Part shown: positions 23,033 to 35,995 of the stretch, one piece after another | Position numbering within the stretch: position 1 is the stretch's first letter | Layout: each line of letters begins with the position of its first letter | Assembly: GCA_963082875.1 (NCBI GenBank) | Contig: OY720102.1 | Coordinates: 14,978,990-15,042,989, forward strand | Direction of reading: 5' to 3' | DNA length: 64,000 nt | DNA from: Corella eumyota | Lineage: Eukaryota > Chordata > Ascidiacea > Phlebobranchia > Corellidae | Notes under the pieces: generated by a model | The model's input: only the letters and a program-made list of their open reading frames with translations | Told to the model about the DNA's origin: nothing | Database searches by the model: none | Made by a program: the position numbers and the translations under genes

Positions 23033-23652
23033 ATTCACCTCAAAAACTACCAAGCGACCTAACTACTAAGACTAAAACGCAAGACATCTACCTAAAAACC
23101 TAGCAAGCGAACCAACTACTAAGACTGTAGTGCAAGACATCTACCAAAAATCCTAACAAGTGACCTAACTACTTAGACTAAAGCGCAACACATCTACCAA
23201 AAAATCTCGCAAGCAACCTAACTACTAAGACTGAAGCGCAACACATCTACCAAAAAAACTAGCAAGCGACCTAACTACTAAGACTGAAGCGCAAGACATC
23301 TACCAAAAAATCTCGCAAGCAACCTAACTACTAAGACTGAAGCGCAACACATCTACCAAAAAAACAAGCAAGCGACCTAACTACTAAGACTGTAGTGCAA
23401 GACATCTACCAAAAATCCTAACAAGTGACCTAACTACTTAGACTAAAGCGCAACACATCTACCAAAAAATCTCGCAAGCAACCTAACTACTAAAACTGAA
23501 GCGCAACACATCTACCAAAAAAACTAGCAAGCGACCTAACTACTAAGACTGAAGCGCAAGACATCTACCAAAAAAACTAGCAAGCAACCTAACTAATAAG
23601 ACTAAAGCGCAAGACATCTAACAAAAAAACCAGCAAGCGACCTAACTACCTA
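23033..23652. repeat. 53-bp minisatellite, about 12 copies
   Basis: Unit contains CAACCTAACTACTAAGACTG then AAGCGCAACACATCTACC. Two unit types alternate (with AAAATCTCGCAAGC or AAACTAGCAAGCG), suggesting a higher-order pattern. Unrelated to the SINE-derived family. Confidence 0.85.
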
Positions 23653-24344
23653 AACGGACCAAAGCTTTAAAACTATGCCAACTTAGGGGAAAACAGTTCC
23701 TGCCATAGCGTAGGTGATCCGATATTCATAAAAGCGAACAGTCGATCAAAGCCATCGGCCTAAAGGCACTACAAGCTAATCAGACGCGCTTATAAAACCA
23801 ACGAATATCCACGTACGGAGAAGTGGTTGGCCTCCCATTGTCGCTGGGAGGTCTCCCATTTACACTTCCCTAACTGTTAGTTGAACATCGAAATCTTGAG
23901 CCTAGGTTAAGCTTAAAATGAAGCTATTTGTGGTCCTTTGTAAAAGTCCAAGTTTACGCTTTGTATATGTGTTGGCTTAGCATAAGCAAAAATTTATTTT
24001 AAACGACAATTTTTTTGATTTTTGTAAATAAAAAATGTTTTGGGTGAAAATTGTGACATGTTGAAAATTGAAAGCTTGCGTCGTTCGTCCGGTTTATAAA
24101 ATGCGGAAAAGCGGAATTTTTAAACCTTACCCTAATCTTCCCTTGAAAAGTATCTGCCCATACTCTTTAAAAATGAAAAAAACGACTTTTTACGTAAATA
24201 TAGGAAAGATATTTAACATATTTAGAGCATGAGATTTTCTTAAAAGAGCATTTCAAGGCACAATATTTTAGTAAAAGGTAATTAAAAAGTTAATTCAGAA
24301 CCTGAGTTCTTTTTTCATAATGATGCACACTATAAGGCTAATAA
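23653..24344. other. Non-coding spacer, partly shared with 40140-40636
   Basis: No gene recognised. 24150-24344 is the same left flank that precedes array C (shared TTTTTTCATAATGATGCACA then CTATAAGGCTAATAATAAA). The stretch with GCGGAAAAGCGGAATTTTT near 24105 resembles, inverted, 40180-40210. Confidence 0.5.
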
Positions 24345-27300
24345 TAAAGATGCTACAACATACCATCAGTGGGAATTAAACCCAGGATCTCAGGTCTTAA
24401 GGATGTTACAACATGCCATCAGTGGGAATCAAACTAAAGACCTCAGGTCCTACTTAAAGATGCTATAACATGCCATCAGTGGGAATCAAACTAAAAACCT
24501 TAGGTTCTTACTTAAAAATGCTACAACATGCCATCAGTGAGAATCAAACCAAGGACCTCAGGTTCTTACTTAAAGATCCTACAAACATGGCATCAGTGGG
24601 AATCAAACCAAGGACCTTAGGTTCTTACTTGAAGATGCTACAACATGCCATCAGTGGGAATCAAACTAAGGACCTCAGGTTCTTACTTAAAGATCCTACA
24701 ACATGCCAGCAGTGGGAATTAAACTAAGGACCTCAGGTTCTTTTTTAAAGATTATACAACATGCCATCAGTGGGGTTCAAACTAGGGACCTCAGGTTCTT
24801 ACTTAAAGATCCTACAACATGCCATCAGTGGGAATCAAACTAAAGACCTCAGGTTCTTACTTAAAGATCCTACAACATGCCATCAGTGGGAATTAAACTA
24901 AGGACCTCAGGTTCTTACTTAAAGATCCTACAACATGCCATCAGTGGGAATCAAACTAAGGACCTCAGGTTCTTACTTAAAGATCCTACAACATGCCATC
25001 AGTGGGAATCAAACTAAGGACCTCAGGTTCTTACTTAAAGATCCTACAACATGCTATCAGTGGGAATCAAACAAAGGACATCAGGTTCTTACTTAAAGAT
25101 CCTACAACATGCCATCAGTGGGGTTCAAACTAAGGACCTTAGGTCTTACTTAAAGATCCTACAACATGCCATCAGTGGGAATCAAACTAAGGACCTCAGG
25201 TTCTTACTTAAAGATCCTACAACATGCCATCAGTGGGAATTAAACTAAGGACCTAAAGTTCTTACTTAAAGATCCTACAACATGCTATCAGTGGGAATCA
25301 AACTAAGGACATCAGGTTCTTACTTAAAGATCCTACAACATGCCATCAGTGGGAATCAAACAAAGAACCTCAGGTTCTTACTTAAAGATCCTACAAACAT
25401 GGCATCAGTGGGAATCAAACCAAGGACCTCAGGTTCTTACTTGAAGATCCTACAACATGCCATCAGTGAAAATCAAACCAAGGACCTCAGGTTCTTACTT
25501 AAAGATCCTACAACATGCCATCAGTGAGAATCAAACTAAGGACATCAGGTTCTTACTTAAAGATCCTACAACATGGCATCAGTGGGAATCAAACTAAGGA
25601 CCTCAGGTTCTACTTAAAGATGCTACAACATGCCATCAGTGGGAATCAATCTAAGGACCTCAGGTCTTACTTAAAGATCCTACAACATGCCATCAGTGAG
25701 AATCAAACTAAGGACCTCAGGTCTTACTTAAAGATCCTACAACATGCTATCAGTGGGAATTAAACTAAGGACCTTAGGTTCTTACTTAAAGATGCTACAA
25801 CATGCCATCAGTGGGAATCAAACTAAGGACCTCAGGTCTTACTTAAAGGGCCTACAACATGCCATCAGTGAGAATCAAACTAAGGACCTCAGGTTCTTAC
25901 TTAAAGATCCTACAACATGCCATCAGTGAGAATCAAACTAAGGACCTTAGGTTCTTACTTAAAGATCCTACAACATGCCATCAGTGGGAATCAAACTAAG
26001 AACCTCAGGTTCTTACTTAAAGATACTACAACATGCCATCAGTGGGAATCAAACTAAGAACCTCAAGTTCTTACTTAAAGATCCTACAACATGCCATCAG
26101 TGGGAATCAAACAAAGAACCTCAGGTTCTTACTTAAAGATCCTACAAACATGGCATCAGTGGGAATCAAACCAAGGACCTCAGGTTCTTACTTGAAGATC
26201 CTACAACATGCCATCAGTGAAAATCAAACCAAGGACCTCAGGTTCTTACTTAAAGATCCTACAACATGCCATCAGTGAGAATCAAACTAAGGACATCAGG
26301 TTCTTACTTAAAGATCCTACAACATGGCATCAGTGGGAATCAAACTAAGGACCTCAGGTTCTACTTAAAGATGCTACAACATGCCATCAGTGGGAATCAA
26401 TCTAAGGACCTCAGGTCTTACTTAAAGATCCTACAACATGCCATCAGTGAGAATCAAACTAAGGACCTCAGGTCTTACTTAAAGATCCTACAACATGCTA
26501 TCAGTGGGAATTAAACTAAGGACCTTAGGTTCTTACTTAAAGATGCTACAACATGCCATCAGTGGGAATCAAACTAAGGACCTCAGGTCTTACTTAAAGG
26601 GCCTACAACATGCCATCAGTGAGAATCAAACTAAGGACCTCAGGTTCTTACTTAAAGATCCTACAACATGCCATCAGTGAGAATCAAACTAAGGACCTTA
26701 GGTTCTTACTTAAAGATCCTACAACATGCCATCAGTGGGAATCAAACTAAGAACCTCAGGTTCTTACTTAAAGATACTACAACATGCCATCAGTGGGAAT
26801 CAAACTAAGAACCTCAAGTTCTTACTTAAAGATCCTACAACATGCCATCAGTGGGAATCAAACTAAGGACCTTAGGTTCTTACTTAAAGATCCTACAACA
26901 TGCCAGCAGTGGGAATCAAACTAAGGACCTTAGGTTCTTACTTAAAGATACTACAACATGCCATCAGTGGGAATCAAACTAAGGACCTAAAGTTCTTACT
27001 TAAAGATCCTACAACATGCCATCAGTGAAAATCAAACTAAGGACCTAAAGTTCTTACTTAAAGATCCTACAACATGCCATCAGTGGGAATCAAACTAAGG
27101 ACCTCAGGTTCTTACTTAAAGATCCTACAACATGCCATCAGTGGGAATCAAACTAAGGACCTAAAGTTCTTACTTAAAGATCCTACAACATGCCATCAGT
27201 GGGTATCAAACTAAGGACCTAAAGTTCTTACTTAAAGATCCTACAACATGCCATCAGTGGGAATTAAACTAAGGACCTCAGGTTCTTACTTAAAGATCCT

Positions 27301-28078
27301 ACAACATGCCATCAGTGGGAATCAAACTAAGAACCTCAGGTTCTTACTTAAAGATCCTACAACATGCCATCAGTGAAAATCAAACTAAGGACCTAAAGTT
27401 CTTACTTAAAGATCCTACAACATGCCATCATTGGGAATTAAACTAAGGACCTCAGGTTCTTACTTAAAGATCCTACAACATGACATCAGTGAAAATCAAA
27501 CTAAGGACCTCAGGTCTTACTTAAAGATCCTACAACATGCCATCAGTGGAAATCAAACTAAGGACCTCAGGTTCTTACTTAAAGATCCTACAACATGCTA
27601 TCAGTGAGAATCAAACTAAGAACCTCAGGTTCTTACTTAAAGATACTACAACATGCCATCAGTGGGAATCAAACTAAGAACCTCAAGTTCTTACTTAAAG
27701 ATCCTACAACATGCCATCAGTGGGAATCAAACTAAGGACCTTAGGTTCTTACTTAAAGATCCTACAACATGCCAGCAGTGGGAATCAAACTAAGGACCTC
27801 AGGTTCTTACTTAAATATCCTACAACATGCCATCAGTGGGAATCAAACTAAAGACCTCAGGTTCTTACTTAAAGATCCTACAACATGCCATCAGTGGGAA
27901 TCAAACTAAGGACCTTAGGTTCTTACTTAAAGATCCTACAACATGCCAGCAGTGGGAATCAAACTAAGGACCTCAGGTTCTTACTTAAATATCCTACAAC
28001 ATGCCATCAGTGGGAATCAAACTAAAGACCTCAGGTTCTTACTTAAAGATGCTACAACATGCCATCAGTGGGAATCAA
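24345..28078 (-). repeat. Minisatellite array B, 57-58-bp unit, about 65 copies
   Basis: Same unit family and orientation as array A. Contains a 751-bp higher-order duplication: about 25350-26100 is repeated essentially unchanged at about 26101-26851. Many short ORFs translate the repeat only. Confidence 0.9.
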
Positions 28079-28554
28079 TTGTCTGCTTACTGTTAGAACC
28101 TCGTAACTCAAATTTTGACAACAAATATAAATTTAGCGGAATTTAAAAAATGATTTTATTTGTAATTAAAAAATAACTTTTTATTAATTTATCATTTGAT
28201 TTTTGAACTTTAAATAACCGTGTATTTTAAGTAAAAAGATCGAGTGGTTAAAGTTTTGTTAACAAACAAATGTTGTTAAATTAAAACTGACCTAATAACT
28301 AAATATCGGGTGTTAATATAATAATGTAGGAAAAGCACTTAGCATCGCAATCAGTTACGCTGCAAATGCTTTCCTAGCCTCAAAACAGCTGTGGTGCTGG
28401 TTCACAAAGAACGGCAAAAATCACCTGCATTGACAGCCGTGATGTAATTTTCGCCGTGAAACTGGGGGTATCAAAAACAAAAATATTTACAAACTTTATC
28501 AACACTATCAACCAGAACCAACCCATTATGAAGTACAAAAAAGGGGTCAACTGA

Positions 28555-28985
28555 AAATGAAGGAACGGAAAATGAAGGAACTGGAAAATGAAAGAACGGA
28601 AAATGAAAGGACCGTAGAATGAAAGAACGGAAAATAAAGAAACAGGAAAATGAAGGAACCGGAAAATGAAAGAACCGGAGAATGAAGGAACGGAAAATGA
28701 AGAAACCGGAAAATGAAGGAACCGGAAAATGAAGGAACGGAAAATGAAGGGACCGGAGAATGAAAAAACAGAAAATGAAGGAACCGGAAAATAAAGGAAC
28801 CGGAGAATGAAGGAACCGGAAAATGAAGAAACCGGAAAATGAAGGAACCGGAAAATGAAGGAACGGAAAATGAAGAGACCGGAGAATGAAAAAACAGAAA
28901 ATGAAGGAACCGGAAAATAAAGGAACCGGAGAATAAAGGAACCGGAAAATGAAAGAACCGGAGAATAAAGGAACCGAAGAATGAA
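28555..28985. repeat. 15-16-bp GGAAC minisatellite, about 28 copies
   Basis: Units GGAACCGGAAAATGAA and GGAACGGAAAATGAA. All three minus-strand frames lack stops, which creates a spurious 220-codon ORF (28380-29042). Same repeat at 45310-46485 and 53455-53890. Confidence 0.9.
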
Positions 28986-29859
28986 GAAAAGTGAAGAAAA
29001 GAGAGGCGGAATCCTAAAAAATAAAAAATTCCGCGTCCCCAAAAAAAAGAATACGTAAGAACCCCTTTTCAGGCAAAATAATAACTTTCGTTCTGTGAAC
29101 CCAAATAACTGTGCAAACTCGCTGCCATTCTATGCGGTTAAAAGCCGTACAAATTTATTAACAATAAGAGAATTACAAAGAAACAATATTTATATGTATT
29201 GGTTATAGAAAAAGGTATGAAAACTAAGAAATACCTTTTTATTCAAGGACAGATCTAATTACCCATAAGGTAATTAGAATAACCAAATATATTTCGTCAT
29301 TATATTGAAATAGTCAAACATTGTATAGACGCTATCTATGTACATATCAACGCCTCAATTTTGGATTTAGGTTATATCTCGATAACATTTCCTGTTGTTG
29401 TTTAGTTTTTACTATATAGTAAAAACCTTTAAAAAACATTATCAATAGTGACATAGTTCTTTCTATGTGTGCGTTAGATTTTTGCTGAATATATTTTTTC
29501 CGAATCTTGTGAGAATTAATTAATTTGATATAGAATTACCATCCGTTTTAAATTACAGTGAAACGTACATCCATGTAATGTAGTTTTGTATTATTTAAAC
29601 CAGTATATTATTTATTTTCGCATCGCAGAATAATTTAGTTTATGTCTATTATGTACCATTTGATTAAGGTGTCGCTTTACGTGGAAGGCGAAGTTGTGAG
29701 TGTGTTGTATTTTTGATAATTGTGATTGTGGAGAAAGAAGTTAGTGTATTTTATATGATAATGATGTTAGTTTAGAAATGATTTAGCGTAATGTAATATT
29801 GTAATATTATCGCCCCATTTTTGTATATATATTGTTATCAATAAAGTATGTTAACCAGA

Positions 29860-29905
29860 ATTCTATTTGAATAAGGTTTTACCTAGGAATATATTTAAGT
29901 ATTTT
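29860..29905 (+). ncRNA. Exact Ciona spliced-leader 16-mer (block 2), candidate SL RNA gene
   Basis: 29860-29875 reads ATTCTATTTGAATAAG, identical to the 16-base leader that Ciona trans-splices to many mRNAs, followed at once by GT. Length is set to the roughly 46 nt reported for Ciona SL RNA. It lies antisense in the intron 1 region of the collagen-like locus. No Sm site or clear 3' stem is seen, so a relic is possible. Confidence 0.5.
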
Positions 29906-30189
29906 AATACATTGCTAGACCTTTCGGTCGCCCTCCTGACCCAATTCCCTACAATAACTAAATATCTATGATAAAATTAATTTTATAGGTAAGTTTTAGC
30001 ACTTTAAAAATGCCACTGTATTAAGTATACTTGTTTATATAAGTAACAATGTTAATAAACCATACAAAATATACTTGCAAGGTTTAAAAAGTTAATTAAT
30101 TGTCTTAAGATTGTTTTTATTTTAGTTTTGAGGTTCTACCAGTAAGATGATATTATAATTATTTAACAAATGTAAAGTGACCAAAATAC

Positions 30190-30529
30190 CTTTTATTTGG
30201 GGGAGAATTTTTTCCAACTCCGACACGACACCCTCATTGCAAGAACACTCTCCAATAGCCCCAACTGACCCCTTGGGACCTATGGGGCCCATTTCACCCA
30301 TCAAACCTTGTTCACCTCTAACGCCAGGACCCCCAATTGCCCCAATTTCACCCCTTGAACCTTTTTCACCTTTCTCCCCAGCTGGGCCAAGCTTTCCTGG
30401 TCTACCTTGTTTAGTTTCAGAAGGTTCATGAGCAGATGCAGTGGGACATGCACTAAAACAAACTGGGTTGTTTTGTGATGAAGCTAAGCATAACCAGAAG
30501 CACAAAAACATAAATATTTTCAAACTCAT
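30190..30529 (-). CDS. Secreted collagen-like protein, exon 1 only (locus 2)
   Basis: Paralogue of the exon 1 at 47684-48113. Starts MSLKIFMFLCF with an 18-residue signal peptide, then CFSAC and a shorter collagen stretch of 18 Gly-X-Y triplets (28 at loci 1 and 3), then CSC. It ends at a GTATTTTG donor in phase 1, as in the other loci. The last residues before the donor (SELEKILPQIK) differ from loci 1 and 3. Upstream in-frame codons exist but no earlier ATG. No discoidin exons are found in the 6 kb that would hold them: array B follows the intron element directly. It probably encodes a truncated product or is a decaying duplicate, though exon 1 itself is undamaged. Confidence 0.65.
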
Positions 30530-30831
30530 TTCGGCAAGTTTCAAGTTACAATTGTTTTATTCTAAACTCATTTAACAAGCTAGTTATAATTTTGTTATTA
30601 ATATTTATCACAAATAATTGAAAATAACTTTCCGTCTGTTCCGACATTTTTATATCAAAACACGCAGGTACCAAAACGCACCAAAAATATATCTTAATTA
30701 ATTTTAAATCGGCTGTTATTTAAAATTAAAAAAAAACTTTTTTAAACGAGATATGACGACACTATGACGTAACAATAATAGCAACGCTGCATTAAAATAC
30801 TTATTCGAATTGTTGTCTAACAAGATTTGAC

Positions 30832-31090
30832 GCTATAGATTAATTGTGATGTCATAATCTACTAAAGTGACGACAAAGCCCGCTATAGTTTAATTGTGAT
30901 GTCATAATCCACCAAAGTAACAACATAGCCCGCTATAGTTAAATTGTGATGTCATAATCTACCAAAGTAACGACAAAGCCTGCTATAGTTTAATTGTGAT
31001 GTCATAATCTACTAAAGTGACGACAAAGCCCGCTATAGTTAAATTGTGATGTCATAAACTACTAAAGTGACCTTAAAGCCCGCTATCGGA
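30832..31090. repeat. 50-bp tandem repeat (block 2), about 5 copies
   Basis: Same unit as 5322-5585, in the same position 5' of the collagen-like exon. Confidence 0.85.
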
Positions 31091-31094
31091 GCCG

Positions 31095-31300
31095 CAAAGC
31101 GAGTCAGCTATTGTGGCATGCAACGAGGTTTCCCATAACAGCGTTAAAAATGTGAAACGTTTCAAGATTGTGCCAGTTAAAGTGTGGGGCAACAATCAAA
31201 GTAATTTTGTGAACGCTTTTCTGGATGACGGTTCAGATACAAGTATTTGTACTGCAAGCCTTGCAAAGAAATTAGAAGGAGACAAAGTAACGAGCTATTG
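31095..31300 (+). mobile_element. BEL/Pao fossil, protease-proximal fragment (block 2)
   Basis: Only a short piece around the aspartic protease region (FLDDGS) remains, homologous to the left ends of the block 1 and block 3 fossils. Clearly broken. Confidence 0.7.
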
Positions 31301-31339
31301 TGGCATGCAACGAGTTTTAAAATTACGTTTTCGAGATAA

Positions 31340-31830
31340 AAATCTTTAAAAAAAGAAATATTTAAAAAATTAACATATATATTTATCTTAACAACCGGTT
31401 AAAACTTTTTTAACTATTATACTTTTTGCCAAATTTTATTTTAAATATCGGTAAAATATGTTCTTGCGTTAAAAGTATACGCGGGCTTAACGCTGCAGGC
31501 TTCCCGCAGTTTAATGAAAAATTTTGCAGGCCGAAAGCTATTAGTCGTAAAATTTTGAAGGCCAGAAGCACCCGTCTTTAATCCGTTTATAAAAAGGTTT
31601 TTGAGACTAAAATCTTCAAAAAAAAATATTCTAAAAACCAACATATGTCATTAACGTAACAACCAATAAAAACTTTTATATATACTGTACTTTATGCAAA
31701 ATTTTTATTTTGAATATCGGTAAAATATGGTCTTACGCTGACTTTATTCACGGGAATTTCATCGCCGACTCCCCGCCGTTTTTTTGCAGAACGAATCTTC
31801 TGGCAACTCTTTAAACGTTTTATTCTTTCT
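31340..31830. repeat. Diverged tandem dimer (about 270-bp unit)
   Basis: Two related halves, each with a stretch like TATCGGTAAAATATG followed by TCTTGCG or TCTTACG. Same dimer at 50136-50640, not in block 1. It replaces the left arm of the fold-back element seen at 7872-8213. Confidence 0.65.
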
Positions 31831-32149
31831 GTCTTAGTATATAAATCTATATACATTAACACGGGCAATAACTAATAACATATTTATGCACATTCTTCAG
31901 TGTAAAAAATGATAAATTAATGCTTTTTCTTCAAATATTGTTTAGAAATACGGCCCTATTTCGCAAAATACGTGATATCATAATGCATCGTCTTGCGTCA
32001 CCTAAAAGCGCGCGCTTATTTTTTTATAGGTTTTAATTTGTAAAATTAAAAAATAAATTGACACGGGAAAAGAAAGATAACATGTTCTTGCACATTATTT
32101 TTTAAAAAAACTATTAATTTACTGCTTATATTATTTCAAATACTGTCTA

Positions 32150-32246
32150 AAAATCTGTATAAAACTACGCGAAAATAAATTTTTTCGCGGTAATTAAAAT
32201 GCAAAATCCCCGCTGTTCTAAAAAAAATCTTCGGGCTGAAGTGTCT
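32150..32246. mobile_element. Right arm of the fold-back element (block 2)
   Basis: Matches 8110-8213, ending GCTGAAGTGTCTGG. The left arm is absent. Confidence 0.65.
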
Positions 32247-32903
32247 GGTTACCTTTTTGGTCAGTTCGCTGGACGTAAAAACTCATAAAAAAGGAAGGCC
32301 GAAGTAAGGTTTAACACACAATTAGACTTTCGCTTCCATACTTAATTTGTTAATTATATACTTTGTAGTTTGTGTTTCGTATCATATAGTTTTTGTCGCA
32401 TTTTTGTTTTAATAAAGTGTGGCCTTCTTATCGATGCCCATCTTTGCAGCGTACTCTATTGGGGTTAATAATTGTTTAAGCCATAGTAAGAGTTTATTAG
32501 ATCCTACATTATCCAAGATATAAACTGCAGTCAACTAATCAAAAATTCTCGCCAGACTCATCCCGCGGTGCTGCGATTTTTAAAACTTATTCCTCCTTTC
32601 TAGTTATATAGCCCATGAACCACCTCTGTTATCTACACTTCAAAAATAAAATATAATCTGACAACAACCTTACGTTAAAATAAAATTAAAATGTACGACC
32701 CTGAGCCCCACTGTTTAAAAATAGGTTTTGTTTATAAATTCTGGTATTTTTTCATAAAGTAATTCTATAACTATCTTAACCACTTCAGCCTAGCAATCAA
32801 AATGCGATCCCAGCAAAAGAACACTCGTTTATAAATGCTGGTTTGAAACAGGTAGAAAAAGGCAATCTTTAAATTTAGGAGAATTAGTCACAAGTTTTTT
32901 TTG

Positions 32904-33164
32904 AATATATCTTTATCCTCGATTTGGAAGGTCGATTGCGCGAACTAAACATAGAGTTACCCAGTCTCGAGTTGCATTAAGCAGTTTGGGATAATATATA
33001 TTATAATTGCCCGGTAGTTATGCTGCTGATTAAGTGCTGACTCAGCAGGAGTTTATACCGTTTATAGCGCCTTACTCAAGGGTGCTATAGCATAGGAGCA
33101 GTGGGAATTGAATCCACGATCTCCTGGTGGTGCAGCAAGTGTTCTTACAACTAAACCACGCTGC
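32904..33164 (-). mobile_element. tRNA-derived SINE (block 2)
   Basis: Near full length; counterpart of 8861-9123. Confidence 0.8.
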
Positions 33165-33769
33165 CAAATGTTTAATAATTAACAATAATTATTATTTTTA
33201 CAAATTAATTAAAAACCAAAAAAAACATTAAAAAAATTGTCCTGTTGTTAGGACATCGAACTAAAATTAAAAGCAACAAATGTAAATAATTTAAAAACCA
33301 AACCAACTTTAAACAACAAAATTTTAAGTTAATTTTATTACATTTTAAAGCAGTTAGTTATCCAATACCAAACAACTTGATTGTTTACATTAAACTGAGT
33401 ATTTTCAACATGGTGGTGTCGGTTAAATATGACGCAAAACCTAATGACGAATATTTATTTAAATTGTAAGCGAATATGCTATAAGGTTGTTGAACTTGGT
33501 TAATCATTTATAATATCGATAAATAAAACTCGTTGGTATCAGCTAGGACAAATATTGATGGCTGAATAACAGGAAGTTATTTATAAAACTTGATGTTTTT
33601 ATAAGGTCAATATCAGCTGTGATTACAAATATTCTTCAAAATATTTACGCAATGTTTGCGAAATTCTCAGTAAATTTGTGTTTACTGAATTGCAACATTT
33701 TGCAGACCTTGAACTAAAGTCAATATAATAAACATGTTGTTTACATGTTTATAATTATTTACTAACTTT

Positions 33770-33990
33770 AAGGCTTTACACGAATGCTACAAAATGCCAG
33801 CAGTGAGAATCAAACCCAGAATCTCGGGCCTTGCACAAATGCTACAAAATGCCAGCAGTGAGAATCAAACCCAGAATCTCGGGCCTTGCACAAATGCTAC
33901 AAAATGCCAGCAGTAGGAATCAAACCCAGGATCTTAGGCCTTACACAAATGCTACAAAATGCCAGCAGTGGGAATCAAACCCAGCCTTTT
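33770..33990 (-). repeat. 55-bp minisatellite, about 4 copies
   Basis: Same unit as 9738-9895 with one more copy. Confidence 0.85.
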
Positions 33991-34100
33991 CAACCAAAAA
34001 TCAATTTATAGAAATCATGTCTTTAACATTTAAATATTTTAATAATTGTAAAAGCATAGTTGCATAAAAACAAAAAAACTTTCTACAGTATTTTAATAAT

Positions 34101-34481
34101 TAGTGATGTGCCGATCGCCGTTTTTTTTCGGATCAGATCACGATCTAACGTGACCGAACAATCGATAACTTTATCGTCACTAAATACATAAAAAATTGAA
34201 CCTGTATGTTAAACACTTCTACTTATTCACACGTTTAAATATTTAACCGTAATATTCAGTATAATTTACAAGAACTAAAAACAATTTTACTAGCGCGGAA
34301 ATAAAGCGCTGTAAAAGTTTATGGAAATCTATGTGGTTAAGGCATGTGCGTGTTTATTTGTGACGTAAAATTAAATGTGACGTAATTACCGATCTGCCGA
34401 TTTTGGACCTTGATCGGGTGATCGCAAAATACCTTCAAAAATCGACGATTTACGATCACCATTTTGATCGGCACATCACTA
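34101..34481. mobile_element. hAT-type MITE (block 2)
   Basis: TIRs TAGTGATGTGCCGATC / GATCGGCACATCACTA with the 8-bp duplication TTAATAAT at 34093-34100 and 34482-34489. Orthologous to 10011-10396; left terminus better preserved here. Confidence 0.85.
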
Positions 34482-35150
34482 TTAATAATTTGCATTTTCG
34501 ACAAAATAATCTTAAAAAATAGATGATATCAATTTTATAGTTCTCGAAAATTTTAAAAGAAGTAACAAAAACAAAATATATTAATTTCAGAAATATAAAA
34601 CAATAATAATTTCTCATAAAATATGGAGTAATTATAAAGTAAGGGAATACAGAATCTTAAAAGTAACAAAAACTATAAAATTAACATTATTTAAATTTCT
34701 GTTTAGTTGATATAAATTAGAAAATAAAAACAGCAAGAATGGCAACAAATAATTTGGGAACTAAAATAACTCACTAGTATAATATTAAAAATAACTTTAA
34801 AAATTTTTGGCAAAAAATTATAAAAAAAATTTCACTAATAAATATTTAAAATAATTAAAATATTGTCATGATAAAAATTTTTTAATTTTATAAATGTTTA
34901 AAATAATTTAAAAACTTTTTTTTTTAATTTAAAGTTTCGTTTTATTAACTATCGCTTCACTTTCTTCACAATTATTCGCTTCAATGCTCATGTGCGGTGA
35001 ACCACGCAGAAGAGAAATTTGAGTCAACAAAAAGAAAAAAGAACCTGAAATTAGAAAAAAGGTTTCGTAAAAACTAAAAAAATAAATTAAACCAGGTTTA
35101 AAAATCAAACTATATAAACCAATAAAATATTATTTAAAAAACTTGGCTTT

Positions 35151-35388
35151 GCTGCTTAGGGTCCTGGGTTCGATTCCCACTGCTCTCAAGCTGTAGCGTT
35201 ATTGAGTAAGGTGCTATAAACTCCTGCTAAGCCAGCACTTAATCAGCAGCTTAATTATCGACAATTATAATCTTTATAATATTCCAAACTGGCACAGGCA
35301 ACTCGAGACTGGGTCAGGGTAACAAATATACTTCCATGTTTAGGCTGTAAAGTTGACCTTCCCACATCGAGGATAAACAATTATAAAG
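35151..35388 (+). mobile_element. SINE in intron 9 of transporter copy 3
   Basis: Counterpart of 11050-11290. Confidence 0.8.
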
Positions 35389-35995
35389 AAAAAAAAACTT
35401 ACTAGCCAAGTAAAATCCTGGGTAAACGATGTACAGTGCTTCCCTGAAACCTAAAACTTTGATCATAGGTGGTACTATAAGAGGGGCATTCCCTCCAATA
35501 TTATTGATCACAAAAATAAACATAGCGATCGCTGTCGCGCGTGACTGGGCAGGAAAGAACTCAACCAAAACAGTGAACAAACTCCGAACCACATTTCCGC
35601 TGTGTTTTAAATCAAATTTGATTACAGTAAAGTCATCTCGAAACTGGGTCGGGGTAACTGTTGTTACTCTTAAAAAATATGAAACTATTTACCGAATAAA
35701 TAAGCTCCAAAGAGCGAAATAAAAGCACAAGGCGGAGAAAAGTAAAGAGTTCCCGCCGCTAGAGGGCAGGCTATTGCTTGACTAACGACCAAAACCCACA
35801 ATCTTGTTCGTACACCTAAAAAAATTTGATTTAAAATTAAACCCCCAAAAAAATGTAATATTTCTAAATACAAATCTACAAAATTTGTGTTATATTAATA
35901 ACACTGTCAATTTACATATAATGGGACATTTATATTAACCCCCTTATACCCTATCCCTTCTCTGAAAATAAAACTGTTTTATTGTACTTATTTAT

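Larger units (their letters stand above)
28084..30144. mobile_element. TIR-like non-autonomous element in intron 1 position (block 2)
   Basis: Left end GCTTACTGTTAGAACCTC at 28084 is mirrored on the right near 30123-30144. Contains the GGAAC minisatellite and the spliced-leader match and no convincing protein gene. Same element at 44843-47634; only its right part at 4185-4545. On its left it abuts array B directly. Confidence 0.45.

Noticed and set aside
73-28078. CRISPR-like array
   Set aside because: Units are adjacent without unique spacers, and the sequence is eukaryotic.
28380-29042. 220-codon minus-strand ORF
   Set aside because: Same GGAAC minisatellite artefact as at 45229-46569.
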